Below, in pieces: positions 6,001 through 10,660 of a DNA stretch of 10,660 nucleotides. A program made the position numbers and the translations under genes. Position 1 is the first letter of the stretch. Each line of letters begins with the position of its first letter. The notes under the pieces are model-generated. The model searched no databases. It saw nothing but the letters and a program-made list of their open reading frames with translations, and was not told the origin of the DNA. Source of the DNA: JBALVO01 sp036961445 (lineage in GTDB: Bacteria; Pseudomonadota; Gammaproteobacteria; Pseudomonadales; Halieaceae); the NCBI GenBank assembly GCA_036961445.1, contig JBALVO010000128.1:1-10660 (forward strand). Reading direction: 5' to 3'.

Positions 6001-6028
6001 TCGTTGCATGACTAGATTGATGCAACGA
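6001..6028 (+). promoter_or_regulatory. Perfect 9-bp palindrome in the TPR gene leader
   Basis: TCGTTGCAT (6001-6009) and ATGCAACGA (6020-6028) are perfectly complementary with ten bases between. It begins about eight bases after the expected transcription start, so it could be an operator for a dimeric repressor or a 5' hairpin in the mRNA. Confidence 0.5.
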
Positions 6029-6133
6029 GCAGCGTCACGGTATTCTCTATGCACCGAAGATTTGCCACATCGGACATTCGCATTGTTATTCGGTGTACGA
6101 TGCCCACGCCCGCACACCAAAAAAAATCGTGCT

Positions 6134-8353
6134 ATGGACGACAGCAATAAAAAATATGGCCTGGTAGCGGAACTGGCGCGACGCCGCGTTTTCCGGTCCG
6201 CTGGCGCGTATATCGTCGTTTCCTGGGTCGTCGTGCAGGTCGGGTCGATAGTCTTTCCGGAATTCGGGGCACCCGACTGGGCTATGCGCGCCTTGATTAT
6301 CCTGCTGATAGTCGGCTTTCCGCCGGCCATGTTGCTGGCATGGACCGTGGATATTTCCGGCAAAGGAATCGAGCGCACCCCGGATTCTCGCTATTCGCGT
6401 GTTCAGGGACGCTGGCCGCGCGCGGCCATGCTGCTGGTTGCCATGACAATGTCGACCGGTGTCCTGTGGTGGATGTGGGATGACGTAATCCAGCAACCGA
6501 CCATTGGCCGGCCCGCAATCAAGAGCTCTCCGGTGATTGCCGTAAATGCGCCCCACAGGTTGATTGAGCAGGGCCAGAATGCGTGGCTCGGCGAGGGCAT
6601 TGCCACGATGATACGCAGTGAATTAGCGGAATCGAGGCACGTGGTTCTGCTGTCGAAGTCCCGCTGGCGCGAGCTAATCGTCGATGCGAGCGGCCCTGAA
6701 GAAATATCTGGCGTTGCCAGGAACATCGGTGTTGACTACCTGATAGATGGTGAATATGTAGAAACGCCATCCGGTATCGTGCTGACAATCCATATCGAGG
6801 ATATCGAAGAAGGCATCGAAATTCATAGCGCGCGGACCAGCAAAGGCAGTGTTGCAGATCTCATTGCGAGCGTCCCCGACCTCAACGTCCGCATCAAACA
6901 GGCGTTGCGTATTCCCCACCAGGAACAGGTTGGCCTGTACGAAGCCGATTTCGCGATCAAAAATGTCGAAGCCTACGAGGCATATATTGCGGGGCTTGCC
7001 TATTTTATCGATTTCGAATACCAGGCGGCCGAAAGCGCATACGATGCGGTGCTGGCCATCGCCCCGGACTATTACATTGCGCGGTTCCGTCTGGCGCAGG
7101 TCTATGAGGCCACCGGCCGTGCGGAACTTGCGATAGAGACCCTCGATGAAATTCCGGTCGATGCAAATCTCTCGGAACGCTTGCAACTATATGTCGACGG
7201 GGCACGGGCCTATTTCGTGGCTGAACGGGACCCGGAGAAAGCTATCGCGATTTACAAAAAGCTTGTGGAGCTTTATCCATACGAAACGGAGGCCGGGACA
7301 CTGCTTGCCGAAGCCTACTGGCTGAATTTTCAGGACGATGATGCCATCAACGAGTTCCGGCGCCTGAGCGAGATACATTCCTACGACCCGACGTCCTGGA
7401 TGGCCCTCGGTGAGCGGCTGCTTGACGCAGGCAAGCTTGATGAGGCGAAGCAGGCGCTGACGAAGTACGCATCGATGCGGCCGGACGATGCCTACGCATA
7501 CGCACTACTGGGCGATCTCGCACTGCTCCAGGGCGACATTGACAGCTCAATTGAACATCACGTGCATGCATTGCAGCTCAAACCGGGCTTCATGGTGGCG
7601 ACTATTGGGCTGGCACGAAGTCGTTATCTGCAAGGGGAGATCGATGCGGCCGTTGAGTTGTGGAATTTGGTTGTGCAAAACGAGGATATCGTACCAAGTT
7701 TTCGAATCGACGCCGCCTTCGAAGTCGCGGGCGTACTCCGCGGGGGCCGGCTATTTGAGCTATCGATCGAGTCGCTGACCGCCTTGATGCCACAGATTCG
7801 TGAGGAAGGTCTTCGTCTGGCGATGGCATTATCCGAGCTTGGCACTGCGTACATGGAACTAGGGGACATCAAACGTGCCCGTTCCCTGATCGACGAGTCC
7901 GTTAGTGTCGCTCAAGTGCCCGCGATCCGCTATCTCTTTGCCCGCGCACTGCTGAATCTGAAGCGGGATGCGCTCGACGACGTTGAGCGTGACATAGGGA
8001 CGATCCGGTCGTTCGTCGAGCAAGGCACCGATCCCTTCGACAACGCTGAGAAAACGGCTGCCTACCTTGCGGGCCTGTCCGCACTGTCAATGGGCGACCT
8101 CGAATCGGCCTCGCGCCACTTCGAGCTTGTCAGCGATCAACCCGGTTACCAATACGCGATCTACAAGACGGGGCTGGCGAGGCTTTATGCTGCCAAAGGC
8201 GACATGGAGCGAGCGGTCGAACTGGCCGCACAGGCGGCCAGCGAACGCGACCCCGGAGACCTGCGCCTTGATCTGGAATTGGATCGGACGCGCGCACGAC
8301 AGTTACTTGCAGAATATCAGGCGGATCTTGCGACCAGCAGCAGTTCGCCCTGA
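6134..8353 (+). CDS. Inner-membrane TolB-like/TPR protein, 739 residues
   Basis: A large membrane-anchored tetratricopeptide protein. The N-terminal block LVAELARRRVFRSAGAYIVV (10-29) continues as a hydrophobic helix to about 41, a second follows at 53-72, and FP.FGAPDWA.R between them is typical of a family fused to adenylate cyclase, kinase or winged-helix domains in Gammaproteobacteria. A third helix (97-115) precedes a periplasmic part. Residues 134-258 look like the TolB/FlgO-like N-terminal domain: WLGEGIATMIRSEL, VVLLSKSRWREL, and GVARNIGVDYLIDGEYVE, close to the usual 'ARELGVDYVLEGSV' motif. TPR-type helical repeats run from about 277 to 725 (YEAYIAGLAY; PDYYIARFRLAQVYEATGR; DAYAYALLGDLALLQGDID). 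No catalytic or DNA-binding domain is present, so it is probably a scaffold or envelope sensor. ATG at 6134 is chosen because the family begins there; no good ribosome site is seen. It converges on the next gene. Confidence 0.85.
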   Translation: MDDSNKKYGLVAELARRRVFRSAGAYIVVSWVVVQVGSIVFPEFGAPDWAMRALIILLIVGFPPAMLLAWTVDISGKGIERTPDSRYSRVQGRWPRAAMLLVAMTMSTGVLWWMWDDVIQQPTIGRPAIKSSPVIAVNAPHRLIEQGQNAWLGEGIATMIRSELAESRHVVLLSKSRWRELIVDASGPEEISGVARNIGVDYLIDGEYVETPSGIVLTIHIEDIEEGIEIHSARTSKGSVADLIASVPDLNVRIKQALRIPHQEQVGLYEADFAIKNVEAYEAYIAGLAYFIDFEYQAAESAYDAVLAIAPDYYIARFRLAQVYEATGRAELAIETLDEIPVDANLSERLQLYVDGARAYFVAERDPEKAIAIYKKLVELYPYETEAGTLLAEAYWLNFQDDDAINEFRRLSEIHSYDPTSWMALGERLLDAGKLDEAKQALTKYASMRPDDAYAYALLGDLALLQGDIDSSIEHHVHALQLKPGFMVATIGLARSRYLQGEIDAAVELWNLVVQNEDIVPSFRIDAAFEVAGVLRGGRLFELSIESLTALMPQIREEGLRLAMALSELGTAYMELGDIKRARSLIDESVSVAQVPAIRYLFARALLNLKRDALDDVERDIGTIRSFVEQGTDPFDNAEKTAAYLAGLSALSMGDLESASRHFELVSDQPGYQYAIYKTGLARLYAAKGDMERAVELAAQAASERDPGDLRLDLELDRTRARQLLAEYQADLATSSSSP

Positions 8354-8369
8354 TTCTGGTGGCCTGTCA

Positions 8370-9671
8370 TTAAGGTACCCTGCGCGACCTGCCTGACCCT
8401 GATTTTCCAGAGCACTTGAACGGTTCCCCGTTCTTGCCGTCGCCATCGAGATCGGCGAAAAGTAGTGTTCGTGGCAGGCACTTGATTTGCTGGCTTTCGA
8501 TGAGCAGGTTGTCGTGCGTCAGCGTCAGGCTTATTTCGACTTCGTTCGAGGCAAGCTCATATCCTGCCATCCGAACGTCGACTGCTGAAAACTTGCCGTC
8601 CTCATTCAGATCGTGAACGAAAGCGGGTGCCTGGCGTTCGACGACGACGGCGCGAATCTTGATATCGACCGGATAATACGTTGACAAAAGCTCATCGTAA
8701 AACTCGTTGGCCTCCGACGGAGGATCTGTTTTGACCGGCACTTTTGACATCAACTGAAATGCATTGATGGGGCTGCTGTCTACACGCTGCAAATAGTCAA
8801 AATCCGAATACTCAGGATTGGTCACCGAGAAGTCGAACACGGCGATTGGCTCAAACAAGCCTGCCAGCGGATGAGTAGTAGCCGTAATTGCCGTTTGCCC
8901 ACGGCCATCGAGAAGCTCTGCCGATACGACGTTAACGAACCCGGCCAGGTTCCGAACGACACCGGGTACCCGGTTGAAGTCCAGATCGAATACTCTCGCG
9001 CCGCCGACATCCGCCAATATCACCAAGCTGACGAAATCGTCGTCGGTGCCATAGCCGTAACCGTCGAGCTCCGGCTGCTCGGGGTCGCCGCTGACCGGTC
9101 CGCCGGTTTTAGGGCCGACGGCATTGATCTTGCCTTTGAGCAACAGGTAGGGAGTGTTCAGCAACTCGCCATCCCGATACTGGTCGTCGACCAGCTGGTC
9201 ACGAATAACGTCGTTACCTGTCTGGCGATTGTCTCGCAACTCGAATGTATCGAATTTCTCGGTCTGAACTTCGATGTAGGTTTCATCTTCAGCCCAGCCG
9301 GCACAATCGGGGTCGAACGACGGCAGCATGAAGTCATCGACCAGTGAGGCGAGGTTGTAGCAGTCATCCGGATCGACCAGTACCAACGCCTCGCGCTTTC
9401 TTTCGTCGGCGGTCGCGCTGGCGGCAAAGCCTACGGCCGTTCGACTCTCGAACCTGAGTATCAGCGGCCATTGAGTGGTCGCCAACGCGCCACGCCGATT
9501 CTTGTACTGAGACGTGCTTACACCGTCACGGACACTGTACCTGACATAGGACGCCTCGGGCGCCGCGATCGTAAGCCTGGCGTCATCTCTTCCGTCTCGA
9601 TCAAAATCGCCGGCATGGACCGACGAGCCGATCAGCAAGGTTAGCGACACTGCGAAATAGAAAGCCTTCAT
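8370..9671 (-). CDS. Secreted protein with FG-GAP-like and dockerin-like calcium loops
   Basis: A 433-residue exported protein that I do not recognise as a named family. Seen: signal peptide MKAFYFAVSLTLLIGSSVHA; right after it DFDRDGRDDARLTIAAPEAS (22-41), which matches the calcium loop and following strand of FG-GAP/VCBS-type repeats; a long beta-rich acidic middle (50-345); then DLNEDGKFSAVDVRMAGYEL (354-373), which has the D-x-N-x-D-G-x-x-x-x-x-D pattern and helix of dockerin type I; and DLDGDGKNGEPFKC (407-420), a second similar loop without the helix. Four cysteines (104, 123, 398, 420) could make two disulfides. The start at 9671 is chosen for GAGGAG upstream and the signal peptide. 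The basic tail SGKSGSGRSRRVP is odd. A role in calcium-dependent surface or extracellular assembly is inference. Confidence 0.75.
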   Translation of the reverse strand: MKAFYFAVSLTLLIGSSVHAGDFDRDGRDDARLTIAAPEASYVRYSVRDGVSTSQYKNRRGALATTQWPLILRFESRTAVGFAASATADERKREALVLVDPDDCYNLASLVDDFMLPSFDPDCAGWAEDETYIEVQTEKFDTFELRDNRQTGNDVIRDQLVDDQYRDGELLNTPYLLLKGKINAVGPKTGGPVSGDPEQPELDGYGYGTDDDFVSLVILADVGGARVFDLDFNRVPGVVRNLAGFVNVVSAELLDGRGQTAITATTHPLAGLFEPIAVFDFSVTNPEYSDFDYLQRVDSSPINAFQLMSKVPVKTDPPSEANEFYDELLSTYYPVDIKIRAVVVERQAPAFVHDLNEDGKFSAVDVRMAGYELASNEVEISLTLTHDNLLIESQQIKCLPRTLLFADLDGDGKNGEPFKCSGKSGSGRSRRVP

Positions 9672-9750
9672 GAGATTCTCCTCATCTTTGTTGTTTTGCA
9701 CCGACTGAACAACAGGCTCTGTTCGAGTCTGCGATGCGCTCAGTGGCTTA

Positions 9751-9756
9751 AGTATA
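9751..9756 (-). promoter_or_regulatory. Possible -10 of the secreted calcium-binding protein gene
   Basis: TATACT on the minus strand, about 80 bases upstream of the ATG at 9671. No good -35 at 16-18 bases, so the promoter is tentative. Confidence 0.35.
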
Positions 9757-9830
9757 GGAAAGATAAACGGAATGTGCTGGCCAGGTTGTCTACTCGGGTT
9801 TACTCGGTGTCCCCTGCAATTTCGTGAAAC

Positions 9831-9851
9831 ATTCACCTGTGGGTGGTGAAT
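9831..9851. repeat. Perfect 7-bp hairpin
   Basis: ATTCACC (9831-9837) and GGTGAAT (9845-9851) pair perfectly around TGTGGGT. It lies upstream of the secreted-protein gene promoter and about 345 bases before the transposase start. IS91-type elements have hairpins near their ends, so it might mark the left end, but no family sequence was compared. Confidence 0.4.
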
Positions 9852-10053
9852 TGCTAATTCATGCTCAGAGTCAGAGAATTGGCAATCGGTTTAGTTCGGC
9901 GCTCGTTCGAATTTCGGTTTCAAAAACCCCTTGCCCCTCTTCCACTCACTGCCACCCGGCTTGTTATAACCCGCCATCAATCTCGGCATAAGCTCGGTCT
10001 CTGCCACCCTGCCCTGGCCCACCAGCAAAACCCGTTAGCTTTCTTCCGGTTAC

Positions 10054-10139
10054 TAGCCAACATCCCCCGAGAGCATCCGACTCATAATCGGGTGGTCGAA
10101 GCGGGCCACGTGCGGATTCGAGTCCTTCTGGGCCCACCA
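10054..10139 (+). pseudogene. Degenerate tRNA-Met(CAT)-like relic
   Basis: The stretch TCCGA-CTCATAA-TCGGG (10076-10092) is a complete tRNA anticodon arm: a five-pair stem with one G-T pair and a seven-base loop with anticodon CAT (10083-10085). Before it GAGAGCA looks like the 3' side of a D-arm, with TAGC at 10054. After it come the variable-loop sequence TGGTC, then about 14 extra bases, then ATTCGAGTCC (a T-loop), and finally TGGGCCCACCA, an acceptor 3' strand with discriminator A and encoded CCA. No 5' acceptor strand matching GGGCCC is found upstream and the T-stem is poorly paired (A opposite C at the conserved pair), so it is not a working tRNA gene but a decayed or recombined one. 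Confidence 0.55.
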
Positions 10140-10196
10140 CTTTTCTTGTAAATCATAGACTTATAACTGCTTAGAGCGCCCGACTATGCCGGGGGG

Positions 10197-10660
10197 ATGG
10201 GTGACACCTATGAACGCCATCGCCCAGAGCAAACTCTGCTGTACCAACTTGTAGAGAAACACTACCCTACCCTGATTGAAGAACTCGATGCACAAAGCAA
10301 GTCCCTGCCAGCACATGTCCATCGAGAATTTGAAGCGTATCTCAAATGCGGTCGCCTCGAACACGGGTTCCTGCGCGTACGTTGCGATAAGTGTCACTTC
10401 GAGCGGCTCGTAGCGTTTTCCTGCAAGAAGCGCGGATTCTGCCCAAGCTGTGGCGCCCGCCGGATGGCCGAGACAGCGGCCCTTCTCTCGGATGAAGTAT
10501 TTCCCGATGTGCCATTGCGTCAGTGGGTCATCAGCTTTCCATTCCCTCTACGATACCTGTTCGCTGCTCATCCCCAGGCAATGGGCAAGGTGCTGGGCAT
10601 CATTTACCGCGCAATTTCTACACATCTGATCCACAAAGCTGGATACCGGCTCAAGGACGG
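10197..10660 (+). CDS. IS91-family transposase (partial, C-terminus beyond window)
   Basis: The first 154 residues of a rolling-circle (HUH-type, IS91 family) transposase. Seen: the N-terminal zinc-binding domain with Cys63, Cys66, Cys76, Cys82 and Cys85 in CDKCHFERLVAFSCKKRGFC followed by PSCGARRMAETAALL, a hallmark of the family, then LRQWVISFPFPLRYLFAAHP (107-126). The catalytic HUH motif and the tyrosines would lie to the right of the window. The ATG at 10197 follows a run of six G that could act as ribosome site. Family members transpose by single-strand transfer, have no terminal inverted repeats, and can carry neighbouring DNA along. The rest of the element, including oriIS, is outside. 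Confidence 0.92.
   Translation, partial: MGDTYERHRPEQTLLYQLVEKHYPTLIEELDAQSKSLPAHVHREFEAYLKCGRLEHGFLRVRCDKCHFERLVAFSCKKRGFCPSCGARRMAETAALLSDEVFPDVPLRQWVISFPFPLRYLFAAHPQAMGKVLGIIYRAISTHLIHKAGYRLKD

Larger units (their letters stand above)
5813..6133. other. Intergenic region and leader of the TPR gene
   Basis: No gene is visible. The right part holds the sigma-70 promoter (5959-5986) and the palindrome (6001-6028) of the TPR gene. Near the left end GTCATA (5815-5820) and TATGAC (5836-5841) could form a weak hairpin just after the CPBP-like stop codon, without a T-tract. Confidence 0.5.
9672..10196. other. Spacer between the secreted-protein gene and the IS91 transposase
   Basis: No protein gene is evident in about 525 bp; readable frames lack codon character. 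The left part has the promoter region of the secreted-protein gene (-10 at 9751-9756), then a perfect hairpin at 9831-9851; the right part has a tRNA-like relic ending at 10139. The left end of the IS91-type element presumably lies somewhere here, but no boundary can be fixed by eye. Confidence 0.5.

Noticed and set aside
6008..6133. Longer start of the TPR protein at 6008
   Set aside because: The ATG lies within the palindrome, the 42 extra residues have no membrane or family character, and the family N-terminus begins at 6134.
6086..6788. Several long minus-strand frames inside the TPR gene
   Set aside because: They are antisense shadows in GC-rich coding sequence, with Arg/Ser/Pro-rich translations and no domains.
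8871..9347. 158-codon plus-strand frame inside the secreted-protein gene
   Set aside because: It is opposite a gene with a good start, signal peptide and calcium loops; its translation resembles no family.
9672..9836. Longer start of the secreted protein at 9836
   Set aside because: The extension would cover the promoter region and place the signal peptide internally; GAGGAG supports 9671.
9861..10151. 96-codon plus-strand frame before the transposase
   Set aside because: It overlaps the tRNA-like relic and has no ribosome site or protein-like pattern. Minus-strand frames here give the peptide typical of antisense tRNA reading.
1..10660. CRISPR array, rRNA or phage genes
   Set aside because: No regularly spaced repeats, rRNA-like segments or phage structural proteins were seen.

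Overview
The window looks like an accessory region of a Gammaproteobacterium, probably marine or environmental. The evidence is the mix of families: DoxX, pirin and nitroreductase, a crotonase, a TolB-like/TPR membrane protein, an IS91-type transposase, and integron-cassette-type recombination sites. This is inferred from protein family resemblance read by eye, not from a search. Base composition is uneven. The crotonase, TPR and calcium-binding genes are GC-rich, while the cassette gene (2232-2690) and the CPBP-like gene (4964-5812) are visibly AT-rich.

Layout. Positions 1-1912, all on the minus strand, hold a redox/electrophile-stress type group: doxX-like, then pirin, then a nitroreductase cut by the window edge. 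A clear intrinsic terminator (525-548) separates pirin from the nitroreductase. Positions 2198-3011 hold what I read as a small integron-integrase-less cassette cluster on the minus strand: a well-formed 57-bp attC site (2707-2763), a second candidate attC (2937-3011), a cassette encoding a secreted NTF2/lumazine-binding-like protein, a short stretch without an ORF between the two sites, and a half attC at the 3' end of the cassette gene. Then come a crotonase-family enzyme (3126-3905, minus), an 80-residue TerB-like protein (4307-4549, minus), and, divergent from it, a 46-residue secreted peptide gene (4689-4829, plus). A CPBP-family membrane protein that lacks the catalytic residues follows (4964-5812, plus).

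The right third holds a large inner-membrane TolB-like/TPR protein (6134-8353, plus), preceded by a good sigma-70 promoter and a 9-bp palindrome in the leader. It converges, 16 bp apart, on a secreted protein with FG-GAP-like and dockerin-like calcium loops (8370-9671, minus). The last part is a spacer with a degenerate tRNA-Met(CAT)-like relic (about 10054-10139), followed by the start of an IS91-family transposase (10197 to beyond the edge).

The genes do not form one pathway. The stress trio may be co-regulated. The rest reads as independently acquired or lineage-specific genes in a zone with two kinds of mobility: integron cassettes and a rolling-circle transposon. The most notable signals are the orphan cassette cluster, the catalytically dead CPBP protein, the tiny secreted peptide, and the tRNA relic beside IS91.
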